A DNA stretch of 64,000 bases from Gemmatimonadaceae bacterium (GTDB taxonomy: Bacteria > Gemmatimonadota > Gemmatimonadetes > Gemmatimonadales > Gemmatimonadaceae): contig JADGQV010000001.1 in assembly GCA_017881465.1 (NCBI GenBank), positions 1-64,000 of the forward strand, given 5' to 3'. Below, piece after piece: positions 1 through 10,121 of this stretch. Below the pieces are notes generated by a model. That model did no database searches. It saw only the letters and a program-made list of their open reading frames with translations, and was not told the DNA's origin. Within the stretch, counting starts at the first letter, position 1. Each line of letters opens with the position of its first letter. A program made the translations under genes and the position numbers.

Positions 1-371
1 TTCTGCTCCTGAAGCACAAACGGAATTTTGTGCGCGGTAGCGTAAGCCAGCGCCAGGCCCGACGCATATCCGCCGGTTGCGACAACGCAGGCGGGTGGCT
101 CACTGCGCACCTCGCCGGCGATCATCCGCCAGGCGCTCATCGCGCCCCGGATCGTCTTCCAGTTCTCCCATGGGCGCGCTCGATAGAGCGGGTGCAGGTC
201 GAGCAGATCGAACGCCCATCCAACCTGCGGGAGCACATCGCGCTCGATCCCGCGCCGCGCTCCGATGAAAAAAGGCTCGACCCGAGGGTCAGCCTTTTTC
301 AGCGCACGCGCGATCGCGAGTCCCGGGTAGAGGTGTCCACCCGTACCGCCTCCAGCGAAGATGATCCTCAT
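1..371 (-). CDS. murG: UDP-N-acetylglucosamine--N-acetylmuramyl-(pentapeptide) transferase MurG, N-terminal part, truncated by window edge
   Basis: Minus-strand frame from ATG at 371 reads MRIIFAGGGTGGHLYPGLAIARAL..., the MurG glycine-rich N-terminus; start overlaps the ftsW stop; runs off window so absent from the ORF track. Confidence 0.9.
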   Translation of the reverse strand, partial: MRIIFAGGGTGGHLYPGLAIARALKKADPRVEPFFIGARRGIERDVLPQVGWAFDLLDLHPLYRARPWENWKTIRGAMSAWRMIAGEVRSEPPACVVATGGYASGLALAYATAHKIPFVLQEQ

Positions 372-1549
372 CGAGCGGGAAGCGCGCGAAGAGCGAGTGG
401 ATCCGTCGCTGCTCGGCCAAATACCTTTTCACGGGAACTGCCGATGTTGACGAGGATTCCGGTCATGAGAAGAGAGAGAACCAGATTCGAGCGGCCATAG
501 GAGATGAACGGTAGCGTCAGTCCGGTGGTCGGAAGCAATCCCGTTGCCACACCGATATGAAGATACGCGGTCAGCACCATTGTAACCGTCAAACCCACCG
601 CAACGAGCTGGAGAAAGGGCGTCCGCGCCTTTCGGGCGATCCTGAACCCGAGCGCCGCGTACAGCGCAAAGGCGAGCACGAGGAGCGCGAGTCCGATGAA
701 GCCCCACTCTTCCCCTATGTGTCCGGCGATGAAGTCGTCATAGCCGAATGGGAGAAAGCCGTACTGTTGGCGTCCTTTTCCAAATCCCACGCCAAAGATC
801 TGCCCTGACCCCACTGCTATCAGCGATTGCCGGAGCTGATAGCTCACCTCCAAAGGGGCCGCGCCCGGATCGAAGAAGGCCGTCATCCGGAGCAGGACGT
901 AGTTGAGCCGCTCGACCTTCACGTACAGGAGTGGTATGAGCATCACGCCGAGCGCAACGAAGTGTCCGATGCGCACACCGCCGGCGAAGAGAATGATCCC
1001 CATCATCAGGGTGAACATCATCGCGGTCGAGACATCCGGCTCCAGCATCACCAGGATGTCCAGCGCTCCAATGACCACGAGAAATGGCAGGATGCCTTTG
1101 GTGAGCCGCCTGAGCGCCGGACCTTTTTTTATCATCAGCATCGACGTCCAGAGGATCACAGCGAGCTTGGCCAGCTCCGACGGCTGGAGAGAGCTGCCGA
1201 ACAGATATCTGCGGGAGCCGTGAACTCGGGGGGCAATCTTCGCGGTGAACGGAAGGATCACGATCACGAGGAGCACGAGCGAGAGGATCATGATGGGCCA
1301 CGCCCATTTTTTCCATACTTCCGCATCCATCTTGGCGGCGATGGCGAAGAGCGTGACACCGATTGCCATCCCCAGCACCTGTCGGATTAGAAGGTGCGCG
1401 TGCCCATAGCCCGCCTGCATCTCGACGATCGCGCTGGCGCTGTAAACCGTCGCGAGACCGAACGCCAGCAGAACGCCGGTGAGTATGACGAGAACGCGGG
1501 CCTCGAGACCCATGTGCCAGCGGTGTACCAGATTCGCCGATGCTTCCAT
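368..1549 (-). CDS. ftsW: Cell division/peptidoglycan glycosyltransferase FtsW (SEDS family)
   Basis: Multi-TM SEDS protein with PLPFGYDDFIAGHIGEEWG and GLTLPFISYGRSNL; sits between murD and murG. Confidence 0.93.
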   Translation of the reverse strand: MEASANLVHRWHMGLEARVLVILTGVLLAFGLATVYSASAIVEMQAGYGHAHLLIRQVLGMAIGVTLFAIAAKMDAEVWKKWAWPIMILSLVLLVIVILPFTAKIAPRVHGSRRYLFGSSLQPSELAKLAVILWTSMLMIKKGPALRRLTKGILPFLVVIGALDILVMLEPDVSTAMMFTLMMGIILFAGGVRIGHFVALGVMLIPLLYVKVERLNYVLLRMTAFFDPGAAPLEVSYQLRQSLIAVGSGQIFGVGFGKGRQQYGFLPFGYDDFIAGHIGEEWGFIGLALLVLAFALYAALGFRIARKARTPFLQLVAVGLTVTMVLTAYLHIGVATGLLPTTGLTLPFISYGRSNLVLSLLMTGILVNIGSSREKVFGRAATDPLALRALPAR

Positions 1550-2925
1550 TACGCCTCTTTCGCCGCGAGCGCCCGGAAGCGCTCGCCTCTTTCCTCATAG
1601 TTCGAGAACATGTCGTAGCTCGAGCACGCCGGTGAAAGCAGCACCGCCTCGCCGGCGCTTGCTGCCGCCCGCGCAGCCTGAATGACCTCATCGAAATCGG
1701 AGCCGAGGCGCACGACGTCCACCACGGGACGAAGATCCGTCGCGATAATCGTCGCCGCCTCTCCATAGGCGATCACTCTCTTCACTTTTCTGCGCACCGC
1801 ATCGGCCAGAGACGTATAGGATTCTCCCTTGTGCCTGCCCCCGAGCAATAGGACGGTCGGACGCTCCATACCGTCAATTGCGACTGCTGTCGAGCTGACG
1901 TTGGTTGCCTTGGAATCATTGATCCACTGCACACCGCCGAATTCGCCGACCAGCTCGAGCCTGTGCGGGAGAGAGCGAAAGGTCTTGAGCGCCTTTGCGA
2001 TTCCCTTCCTTGCCTTCTGCGTCTGGTGGGAACGGTCCGCGGCCATCACCGCGAGCGCCGCCGCCAGGGCGTTCCCGACGTTGTGCTGTCCCAGAAGCGG
2101 AAGATCCTGGCGCGCGAGTAGCGGCGCTCCCAACACCACGAGCTGGCCGGTACGCGAATCGACCGACGCCTCCGCCTTTTTCAGGATTGAGAACGAATAT
2201 TTGTGGCCGCCGACGTCGCGCACCATGCGCGTCACTCCCTTGTCGTCCTTATTCACGACCCAGACCGATTCCGCATCGGCGTTGGCGAAGAGACGCGCCT
2301 TGTCGGCGTAATACTCCTCGACCGTCGAATACCGGTCCAGGTGATCGGGACTCAGGTTCGTGAGCACGCCAACCGCCGGCTTGAGGCTCGGCGTATCGTG
2401 CAGCTGGAACGACGACATCTCGAGCGAAATCCATTTCGGCTGCTGCTCGCGGGCGGCGATCTCGGAGAGTGGCGTTCCGATGTTGCCCGCCTCGACTGCT
2501 TCGATGTCAAGTCCGCGCAGAAGATGAGCAATGAGCGTGGTCGTGGTCGTTTTGCCGTTCGTCCCGGTGATGGCGATGATGCGCGGCCCCTCGAGGAAGT
2601 TGAGCGCGACTTCAACCTCGCTCGCGATCGGGATGCCCTTCTCGCGCGCGAATGCCAGGGGCCGCGCCGAAGGAGGAACGCCCGGGCTGGTGACGACGAG
2701 CGCCGCGCGCGCGAGGCGCTCCAGATCGTGCCGACCGACATCGACCGCGACACCCTGCGCGCGCAGCTCCTCCGCCACCCGTCCGGTGTCGGGCGAAGAC
2801 GCTACGTCCGAGGCATAAACGTTGTAGCCGTGCTTTCGCAGGAGCATCCCCACGGCACCACCGCTCCGGGCGAGGCCGATGACGGCGATCTCGCCCTCCC
2901 GCGGCACGAGCTCGCGCGGGCTCAT
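1549..2925 (-). CDS. murD: UDP-N-acetylmuramoyl-L-alanine--D-glutamate ligase MurD
   Basis: Mur ligase motif ITGTNGKTTTTTLIAHLL, WINDSKATN; dcw context. Confidence 0.94.
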   Translation of the reverse strand: MSPRELVPREGEIAVIGLARSGGAVGMLLRKHGYNVYASDVASSPDTGRVAEELRAQGVAVDVGRHDLERLARAALVVTSPGVPPSARPLAFAREKGIPIASEVEVALNFLEGPRIIAITGTNGKTTTTTLIAHLLRGLDIEAVEAGNIGTPLSEIAAREQQPKWISLEMSSFQLHDTPSLKPAVGVLTNLSPDHLDRYSTVEEYYADKARLFANADAESVWVVNKDDKGVTRMVRDVGGHKYSFSILKKAEASVDSRTGQLVVLGAPLLARQDLPLLGQHNVGNALAAALAVMAADRSHQTQKARKGIAKALKTFRSLPHRLELVGEFGGVQWINDSKATNVSSTAVAIDGMERPTVLLLGGRHKGESYTSLADAVRRKVKRVIAYGEAATIIATDLRPVVDVVRLGSDFDEVIQAARAAASAGEAVLLSPACSSYDMFSNYEERGERFRALAAKEA

Positions 2926-4070
2926 CGCAACTTCAGCGTGCTCAGAGCGATGAAAGCGAACAACACTCCGATGATCCAGAATCGCACCACGACCTGAGCT
3001 TCATCCCAACCCTTTACCTCGAAGTGGTGGTGCAGCGGTGCTCGCTTGAACACCCGGTGCTCGCGCGCGTACTCGATTCCGTATCGTCGCTTTCGGTACT
3101 TGAACACGAAGCGCTGTATGATCACCGACATCATCTCGGCGACGAACACGGCGCCGACCAGAACGAGGAGGAATTCGGACTTGAGGAGAATCGCGACCGC
3201 CGCGAGAGCGCCGCCCAGGGCCAGCGACCCGGTGTCGCCCATGAAAACTTCGGCCGGATGTGTGTTGTACCAGAGAAATCCTATGCACGCCCCCATCAGG
3301 GCCGCGCAAAAAACGGTGAGCTCTCCGGAGCCTCGCAGGAAATAGACGTGCAGGTACTGGCTCGCATCGACGCGTCCCACCACGTACGCATAGAACGCAA
3401 ACGTCAGCGCCGCGATCGCAGTGAGACCTGCCGCGAGGCCGTCCAGCCCATCAGTGACGTTGACGGCGTTGCTCGTTCCAGTCATCACGAACGTCACGAA
3501 GAGCACGTACAGCCATCCCATTCCCGCCGTGAGCGGGACGATCAGGATGTATTTGTAGAACGGCAGCGTCGTCGACGCGCCGGGAAGGTTCGATAGAGGG
3601 TGCTTCCACAGGTAGTAGCCGACGGCAAGACCGAGCGTCATCTGCCCCACGAGCTTGTATTTCTCGACGAGCCCCGTGTTCTTCTTCCCGGCAAGCTTCT
3701 GCTTGAGCTTGAGGTAGTCATCCAGGAAGCCGATAACTCCCATCCACGCCATGCAGATCATCGCGATGAGCACGTAGCGGTTGTCCAGGCGCGCCCAGAG
3801 CAGAGTGCTGATGAGCGTCGCTCCGAGAATGATCAGGCCGCCCATGGTCGGAGTTCTGCCCTTCTGCTGGTGAGCGTCGGGCGTTCCTTCGCGTATCACC
3901 TGGTGGAGGCGCATGCGGCGCAGCCGGCGCATTATTCCGGGGCCGACGATCCAGGTGAGAAGAATCGCGCTCACCGCCGCGCCCGCCGCGCGAAAGGTTA
4001 TCCACTGGAACAGTCGCAGAAACCCGAAGTGCGGCAGTCCTACGAACGGAACGAGTAGATAGTTCAGCAC
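2922..4070 (-). CDS. mraY: Phospho-N-acetylmuramoyl-pentapeptide transferase MraY
   Basis: Polytopic; KGRTPTMGGL, NVTDGLDGLAAG, FMGDTGSLALGG, HHHFE motifs. Confidence 0.95.
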   Translation of the reverse strand: MLNYLLVPFVGLPHFGFLRLFQWITFRAAGAAVSAILLTWIVGPGIMRRLRRMRLHQVIREGTPDAHQQKGRTPTMGGLIILGATLISTLLWARLDNRYVLIAMICMAWMGVIGFLDDYLKLKQKLAGKKNTGLVEKYKLVGQMTLGLAVGYYLWKHPLSNLPGASTTLPFYKYILIVPLTAGMGWLYVLFVTFVMTGTSNAVNVTDGLDGLAAGLTAIAALTFAFYAYVVGRVDASQYLHVYFLRGSGELTVFCAALMGACIGFLWYNTHPAEVFMGDTGSLALGGALAAVAILLKSEFLLVLVGAVFVAEMMSVIIQRFVFKYRKRRYGIEYAREHRVFKRAPLHHHFEVKGWDEAQVVVRFWIIGVLFAFIALSTLKLR

Positions 4071-5434
4071 TATGCGGTGGCCCAGGTGGTTAGATGTGGA
4101 ACAAGACGCTCGAGCTGCACACCCCGTGATGCCTTGAGCAAGATGATCGCGTTGCGCTGCAGCCTGGCCTCGAGCTGCGGCCAGAGATCTTCGACATCGG
4201 GCGCCGTAATCACACGCTCGCGCTCGTTATGCTTCTCGAGCGCCGGCGCGAACTCGCCGATGCCGGCCACGATGTCCGCGCCAGATGCCAACGCGAGGCC
4301 CGCAATGTCGGCGTGGCATTGCTCCGACGCCGCCCCGAGCTCCCGCATCGTACCAAGGACGATTACCCTCTGCCGTCCGCTACCTGTGCCCTTCAGCAAC
4401 TCGATCGCGGCCCGGGTGGACCCGGGGTTGGCGTTGTAGGCGTCGTTGATCAGCGTGACATCGCCGATCTGCTCCCACGCCGAACGCATCTTCGGCTGCG
4501 GCATCCCGGCGATTCCCGCGGCCGCGTCCTCGTAGGCCACACCACATTCGCGAGCGACGGCCAGTGCCAGCATCGCGTTTCTGAGATTGTGGAGACCGCG
4601 CACGGGCGGGCGCACTGTCACGCCCGCGATCTCGATCAGGCCGAGTCCATCGGGCCCGATTTCCCATCGATCGGGCTTCACATGGGCATTGTTGTCGAGA
4701 CCCGCGACGACCACACGTTTCGCCTTGGCCCGCGCCGCCTCGGCAATTTCCGGTTGGGCCGAGGGCGCGATGCCGACGGCGACGTTTTCGTAGACGGCGG
4801 CCTCCTCGCGCAAAACACCGGCGAGATCCCCAAGGCCCTCCAGATGCTCCTCGGCGATGGACGTGACCAGAGCGATGTCGGGCTCAGCAATGTCTCTAAG
4901 AATCGCGACCTCGCCCGGCAGGCTGGTGCCCAGCTCGATCACCGCCACCTCAGCTTCGGGCGGAAGCGCGAGCAGTGTAAGCGGGACTCCGACCCGGTTG
5001 TTGAGGTTGCCGGTCGTCGCATGAACGTTGTAGCAACGGCTCAGCGCCGCTCTGAGGAGATCCTTCGTACTCGTCTTGCCGTTGCTGCCCGCCACGCCGA
5101 TGATCGTCTTCCCCCAGGCTCGGCGCCAATAGTGCGCGAGCGTGCCGAGTGCCACGAGGGTATCTCGGACTTCGAAGATCGGAACGCCCAGCGTGTCGAG
5201 CTTCGGAGCGCGCGAAACAACGAGCGCCGACGCTCCGTCCCGAACCGCGTCGCGCAGATAGTCGTGGCCATCGAAACGCTCGCCGCGTAGAGCGACGAAC
5301 ACATTCCCTTTGCCGATCTTGCGCGTGTCGGTCGTTATCCCGCTCAGCTCCGCGGGCCCGCGGGGCAGTTTGCCGACAGCCTGATCCGCGAGCGCCGCGG
5401 CAATTCGGTCCAGCGTCCAGAACCCGGTGCTCAA
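4070..5434 (-). CDS. murF: UDP-N-acetylmuramoyl-tripeptide--D-alanyl-D-alanine ligase MurF
   Basis: GVAGSNGKTSTKDLL, NDAYNANPGS; dcw context. Confidence 0.93.
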   Translation of the reverse strand: MSTGFWTLDRIAAALADQAVGKLPRGPAELSGITTDTRKIGKGNVFVALRGERFDGHDYLRDAVRDGASALVVSRAPKLDTLGVPIFEVRDTLVALGTLAHYWRRAWGKTIIGVAGSNGKTSTKDLLRAALSRCYNVHATTGNLNNRVGVPLTLLALPPEAEVAVIELGTSLPGEVAILRDIAEPDIALVTSIAEEHLEGLGDLAGVLREEAAVYENVAVGIAPSAQPEIAEAARAKAKRVVVAGLDNNAHVKPDRWEIGPDGLGLIEIAGVTVRPPVRGLHNLRNAMLALAVARECGVAYEDAAAGIAGMPQPKMRSAWEQIGDVTLINDAYNANPGSTRAAIELLKGTGSGRQRVIVLGTMRELGAASEQCHADIAGLALASGADIVAGIGEFAPALEKHNERERVITAPDVEDLWPQLEARLQRNAIILLKASRGVQLERLVPHLTTWATA

Positions 5435-6894
5435 GCGTGACTCCCCGTCATCTCTCTCACGATTTCCTTTTCGTCGAATGGATATGAAGTCGTTCCACGA
5501 ATCTGGTAGGTCTCGTGCCCCTTCCCCGCGAGCAGCACGATGTCGCCGTCCTCGGCCATATCGATCGCGCGCTGTATGGCGCTGAGCCTGTCGGTCACGC
5601 GCTGATGCTTCGAGGCGCGCATTCCGGCTTCAATGTCGTCGATGATCGCGTCAGGATCCTCGGTTCGCGGGTTATCGCTTGTAACGATAGCGCAATCGGC
5701 GCAGCGCTCGGCGATCTCGCCCATCAGCGGGCGCTTCCCCTTGTCGCGGTCGCCGCCGCATCCGAACACCACGATCAGCTTGCCGCGCGTTAAGGCGCGC
5801 GCGGTCCTGAGGCTGCGCGTGAGCGCATCGGGCGTATGGGCGTAATCCCGGAGCACGGTCGGCCGCGTCGATATGATCTCGAGCCTGCCCGCGACCTGCG
5901 GGACGGTCCGGAGGCGGCTGGCGATCGCCGTCGGCGTTTGTCCGAGCGCGAACGCGGTGGCGGCGGCCGCTAGCGCGTTCTCGACGTTGATGTCGCCGAT
6001 CAGGGGCAGCGAGACATCGGCAGATCCGCGGGGTGTGACGAGGCGCCACTCGCTTCCTTCTGATGTGTAGCGGACGTCCTGTGCGCAAACGTCCGCGGGC
6101 TCGCGCGCGGCGAACGTGAGCGGGCGCGAGCGTGGCTTGAGCGATTGCCATTCCGGAGCATCCGCGTTGATGATCGCGGTGCCCTGGGCCTTCAGGTAAT
6201 CCAGCAACCGCGCCTTCGCCTCCAGATAACTCTCCATCGTTCCATGATAGTCGAGATGATCGCGCGTGAGGTTGGTGAACACCGCGACATCAAACTCGAG
6301 GCCGTCAACCCGCCTCTGGTCGAGACTGTGCGATGACACCTCCATCGCGATCGTTCGTACTCCGCGGTCGGCCAGCGCGCGCAGGATCCTTTGCAGCTCA
6401 ACGGGACCGGGAGTCGTGAGGCCGCCCCCGCCCGGCAGAATTTCCCCTTCGCTGCCGACCAGCACGCCCAGCGTTCCGATCGACGCACTCGATCCATCGC
6501 CGTCGTCGAAGAGATGGCGCATGATCGAAGTCGTCGTCGTCTTTCCGTTCGTGCCGGTGACGCCGAGCAGTCTCAAGTTGCGGGCCGGATCTCCGTAGGC
6601 GGTTGCCGATGCGAGCGCCGCGGCCCGGCGTCCTTCCCGCACAATGAGCGACGGCAGCGTGGTTCGGGATGGATCCTCGACAATGGCAACTGCGGCTCCG
6701 CGCTTGGAGGCCGCGTCGAGAAAATCATGGCCGTCGCTGCTCCACCCTTTAACAGCGATGAAGAGATCCCCACGGGCAACCTTGCGGCTGTCGTCGGAGA
6801 TTCCGCTCGCCTCCTCCGGAATCTCGCCGCTCACTCCGACCAGCAAGCCACGTTCTGCCAGCGCGGTTTTTATTGCGTTGACGCTCACTCTCAT
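5431..6894 (-). CDS. murE: UDP-N-acetylmuramoyl-L-alanyl-D-glutamate--2,6-diaminopimelate ligase MurE
   Basis: GVTGTNGKTTTT plus the DNPR motif (SDNPRTEDP), indicating meso-DAP specificity. Confidence 0.94.
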   Translation of the reverse strand: MRVSVNAIKTALAERGLLVGVSGEIPEEASGISDDSRKVARGDLFIAVKGWSSDGHDFLDAASKRGAAVAIVEDPSRTTLPSLIVREGRRAAALASATAYGDPARNLRLLGVTGTNGKTTTTSIMRHLFDDGDGSSASIGTLGVLVGSEGEILPGGGGLTTPGPVELQRILRALADRGVRTIAMEVSSHSLDQRRVDGLEFDVAVFTNLTRDHLDYHGTMESYLEAKARLLDYLKAQGTAIINADAPEWQSLKPRSRPLTFAAREPADVCAQDVRYTSEGSEWRLVTPRGSADVSLPLIGDINVENALAAAATAFALGQTPTAIASRLRTVPQVAGRLEIISTRPTVLRDYAHTPDALTRSLRTARALTRGKLIVVFGCGGDRDKGKRPLMGEIAERCADCAIVTSDNPRTEDPDAIIDDIEAGMRASKHQRVTDRLSAIQRAIDMAEDGDIVLLAGKGHETYQIRGTTSYPFDEKEIVREMTGSHA

Positions 6895-8894
6895 TCGAGT
6901 GGGCGGCTCAGCTGAACGAGTGTGCCAGGTGCGGCGATGGTTCCGGCCGCGGGTAATGTTCCGACCGAAGACGCGGCAAGGAGCCGCACCCGGAACCCCG
7001 CGTGGTGGAGCGCTCGCACCGCTTCGCGAACTGACAGTCCTCGCACGTCGGGAACGGCGCGGGGAGCGATCGGCAGCGGCGCCGATTTCAGCGACGTCGG
7101 CAGCTCAACCACGTACGAGGCAGTGCCTTCGCTCGCGTCGCGATTCGTCACGTTCTTGTTCGGGTCGTACGAATCCGGCGCCGGTCGATCTGGTCCCTCG
7201 GCGTCATTGCGCCCCGACTGGGCGACGGCCGTCTTCTCCGATGCGGCCAGATCTTCGCGGTCGAGCGCCGCATCGCGCGCCGCGAGCGCGGCACGCAGCA
7301 CGATCTGCGTTACCGGCGCGGCGATGTCACCGCCCGCGTAGTGCGCGCCCTTCGGATTATCGAGCTTGACCATCACCACGTACTGCGGATCGTTGCCTGG
7401 AAAGAGACCGACGAATGAAGCCGTATAGTTTCCGGCGACGTAACCCGCGTTCTGCGATGTGCGTCGCGCGGTGCCGCTCTTTCCCGCAACCTCGAACGTC
7501 GCGAGATCGGCCTTCGTCGCGGTTCCCTCCCGCACCACCGCCAGAAGCATCTGCTGAACCGTACGCGCCACTTCGCCCGACATCACGCGCCGAACCGAGC
7601 GCGTCTTCGCGCGATACAACACCTTTCCATCGGTCGACCGCACTTCCTTCACCAGATGTGGCTCGAGCAGCTCCCCGCCGTTCGCTATCGCGGCGTACGC
7701 AGTGACGAGCTGGAGCGGCGTCACCGCGATCTCGTAGCCCATGAGGATCGATGCGCTCGTCTGCTTCGACCACTGCTTCGGCTCGCGCAACGTTCCTGAT
7801 GCTTCCGCCGGCAGCGGCACGCCGAGCGGCATCCCGAATCCGAGATCACGGAAGGTCTCGTACTTCTGGCGCGGCGTCAGACGCTGGCCGAACTCGACGA
7901 TGCCGATGTTGCTCGAAAACCGGATGACGTCGGCGAGCGAGAGCGACTTCGACTTGTGCATGTCGGTGATGACCCGCCCGTCGAGCTCGAGCGTTCCGTT
8001 GTGGGTGTCGACGACGTCGGTAGGCCGCGCTCGACCCTTCTCGAGCAGCGCCGCCGCGACGAAGGGCTTGAGCGTCGAGCCCGGCTCGAACGGCTCCGTC
8101 ACGGCAGTGTTCGAGAAAGCCGTGCGTCCGACTCTGTTGCTCGCCAGCGCGAGAATCTCTCCCGTGTGCGGATTCATCACCACGATGTCGCCGCCGTCCG
8201 CGCGCAGGCTGTCGACGGCGATCGACAGCTCACGCTCGCAGATGTCCTGCAGCGTATTGTTGATCGTCAGCACGACCGTCGATCCAGCCTTCGGTTGGTC
8301 GGTCCATCCGTCGGGAGAATCGAGCGGACGCCCATCCTTGTCGCGGGCCAGCCTCACTTTTCCCGAGTCACCGCGGAGCAGCGTATCGAGCGCGAGCTCC
8401 AGCCCATCCAGTGGATTTCCCCGTCCGTCCAGGCTGCCGACGATGCGCTTGATGCCGCCCGAATTGGGGTAGACGCGCTGCAGAACCGGCGTCAGGTGGA
8501 TGCCGTTCAGCTTCGAGATCGACGCGACATCGGAGGCCGTGTAGAGCCCTGGCAGGTCGATCCAGCGCCGCCGGTGCGCGATAGCGGCGCGGACGGCATC
8601 CGCATCAACGCGCGCGTGGTGCAGCGCCCTGAGAACGAACGCGGTGTCACGCACTTCGGGCAGCGCTACGGCGACGCGCGTCATCTCACGACTCTCGACC
8701 AGCGTGTTGCCGCTGGCGTCCAGAATTTCTCCCCGCGGAGCAGACAGAGCGCCCGCGAAGAAGTGCTGCCGCCTGGCGCGGGCGCTCCAATCCTTCCCTT
8801 CAACGACCTGCACCTTCGCGGCGCGAGCAACGAGCGCGAGCGCGAAGAGCACGAAGAAGGCGTGAACTATCGCGACGCGCTTAGGGGTTTTCAT
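6891..8894 (-). CDS. ftsI: Penicillin-binding protein 2/3 type transpeptidase (FtsI) with C-terminal PASTA domain
   Basis: MKTPKRVAIVHAFFVLFALALVARAAKVQ N-terminal TM; FEPGSTLKPF, SSNIG, KSGTA active-site motifs; C-terminal VPDVRGLSVREAVRALHHAGFRVRLL. Start trimmed to ATG 8894. Confidence 0.92.
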   Translation of the reverse strand: MKTPKRVAIVHAFFVLFALALVARAAKVQVVEGKDWSARARRQHFFAGALSAPRGEILDASGNTLVESREMTRVAVALPEVRDTAFVLRALHHARVDADAVRAAIAHRRRWIDLPGLYTASDVASISKLNGIHLTPVLQRVYPNSGGIKRIVGSLDGRGNPLDGLELALDTLLRGDSGKVRLARDKDGRPLDSPDGWTDQPKAGSTVVLTINNTLQDICERELSIAVDSLRADGGDIVVMNPHTGEILALASNRVGRTAFSNTAVTEPFEPGSTLKPFVAAALLEKGRARPTDVVDTHNGTLELDGRVITDMHKSKSLSLADVIRFSSNIGIVEFGQRLTPRQKYETFRDLGFGMPLGVPLPAEASGTLREPKQWSKQTSASILMGYEIAVTPLQLVTAYAAIANGGELLEPHLVKEVRSTDGKVLYRAKTRSVRRVMSGEVARTVQQMLLAVVREGTATKADLATFEVAGKSGTARRTSQNAGYVAGNYTASFVGLFPGNDPQYVVMVKLDNPKGAHYAGGDIAAPVTQIVLRAALAARDAALDREDLAASEKTAVAQSGRNDAEGPDRPAPDSYDPNKNVTNRDASEGTASYVVELPTSLKSAPLPIAPRAVPDVRGLSVREAVRALHHAGFRVRLLAASSVGTLPAAGTIAAPGTLVQLSRPLE

Positions 8895-9189
8895 CTGGTC
8901 GCGGCCGTGGGAGTATGACGACCTGCTTGTCGGTCGGGATGTGCATGCCGAGACGATGTTCGACCGAGGCACCCAGCGTCTGTCTCGCGGAAGCGTCGCG
9001 AATATCGCTGTCGAGCCGGGCCCGCTCGCCCTCCAGCTCAACGCGCTTCGCGTCGAGCGCTGCGAGGCGCTCCGACTGGCTTATTCCGATCGTACGCCGC
9101 CACACGATCGCGAGCGCGACGAGCACGAAGGCGCCGAGTATGAGGGCCACGAGGGTCCGCCCCCGGAATGCTACGCGGCTTTTCGCCAT
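8881..9189 (-). CDS. FtsL-like small bitopic division protein
   Basis: ~102 aa, single N-terminal TM followed by a coiled-coil-like segment; position between rsmH and ftsI. Start trimmed to MAKSRVAFRGR at 9189. Confidence 0.75.
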   Translation of the reverse strand: MAKSRVAFRGRTLVALILGAFVLVALAIVWRRTIGISQSERLAALDAKRVELEGERARLDSDIRDASARQTLGASVEHRLGMHIPTDKQVVILPRPRPDENP

Positions 9190-10121
9190 GCTCGTAGTCT
9201 GGCGCTGCGCGAGCGTGAATTCATAGCCGTCTCCGCCGGACTCGCCGCTAGCGCGCGTTTGGTCAGCACTTCGCCAAGAGCCTTGCCGCGGCAGGTGCAA
9301 TGCAGCTGCTTCGGGGGGCAAATGCAGGACTGACTCCAGCCGCGGATGGTGTGCTTGACGAGCCGGTCCTCTCCGGAGTGGTAGGAGATCACAGCGAGCA
9401 CGCCGCGCGGATCGAGGCGGTCGCGCAGCAACGGCAGTGCCTTCTCGAGTGCCGCGAGCTCGTCGTTGACGGCGATCCGCACGGCCTGGAAAAATCTCGC
9501 GAACTCACTCGGGCCCGTGCGCGCTCCGTAGGCGCCGCGAATCGCGTCGACCAGATCATCGCTCACGCGCATCGGCTTTCGATCGCGGCGACGCACGACT
9601 TCCCGCGCGAGCCGGTTGGCGCGCGGCTCGTCTCCGTAGTCACGAAAAATTTGGGATAGCTCTGCTTCATCGAGGGTGTTGAGCAAATCGGCGGCGGTGC
9701 CCGTAGAGCGACGGTCCATCCTCATGTCGAGTAACGCGCCAGGCCGAAAAGAGAAACCTCGCTCGTCGGCGTCGATCTGCCGGGAGGAAACGCCGAGGTC
9801 GGCGAGGATGCCGTCGAACGTGCGTCCGGCGAGCTCCGGGATGCGATCGATCTCACCGAAATTCCCCCTCAACGCGAGAAAGCGGCCTGACGCCTCGTGG
9901 GGCGCCAGCCGCTCTCGTGCTTCCGTTATGGCGGCCTCGTCGCGATCGATCGCTACAACCGAGGCGCCGGAGGCAAGGAGGGCTTCGCTATGCCCTCCTC
10001 CCCCCAACGTGCAATCCAGAACCTGTTTCGCGCCCTTGAACAGCGCCACCACCTCTTCGACCATGACCGGCGCATGGTAGGAGCTATCCCACCGGCCGGT
10101 CAGGGGGTCGGAGTCTGTCAC
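9171..10121 (-). CDS. rsmH: 16S rRNA (cytosine(1402)-N(4))-methyltransferase RsmH (MraW)
   Basis: YHAPVMVEEVV, DCTLGGGGHS, GRTFDGILADLGVSSRQID, VISYHSGEDRLVK. Confidence 0.95.
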   Translation of the reverse strand: MTDSDPLTGRWDSSYHAPVMVEEVVALFKGAKQVLDCTLGGGGHSEALLASGASVVAIDRDEAAITEARERLAPHEASGRFLALRGNFGEIDRIPELAGRTFDGILADLGVSSRQIDADERGFSFRPGALLDMRMDRRSTGTAADLLNTLDEAELSQIFRDYGDEPRANRLAREVVRRRDRKPMRVSDDLVDAIRGAYGARTGPSEFARFFQAVRIAVNDELAALEKALPLLRDRLDPRGVLAVISYHSGEDRLVKHTIRGWSQSCICPPKQLHCTCRGKALGEVLTKRALAASPAETAMNSRSRSARLRAWRKAA

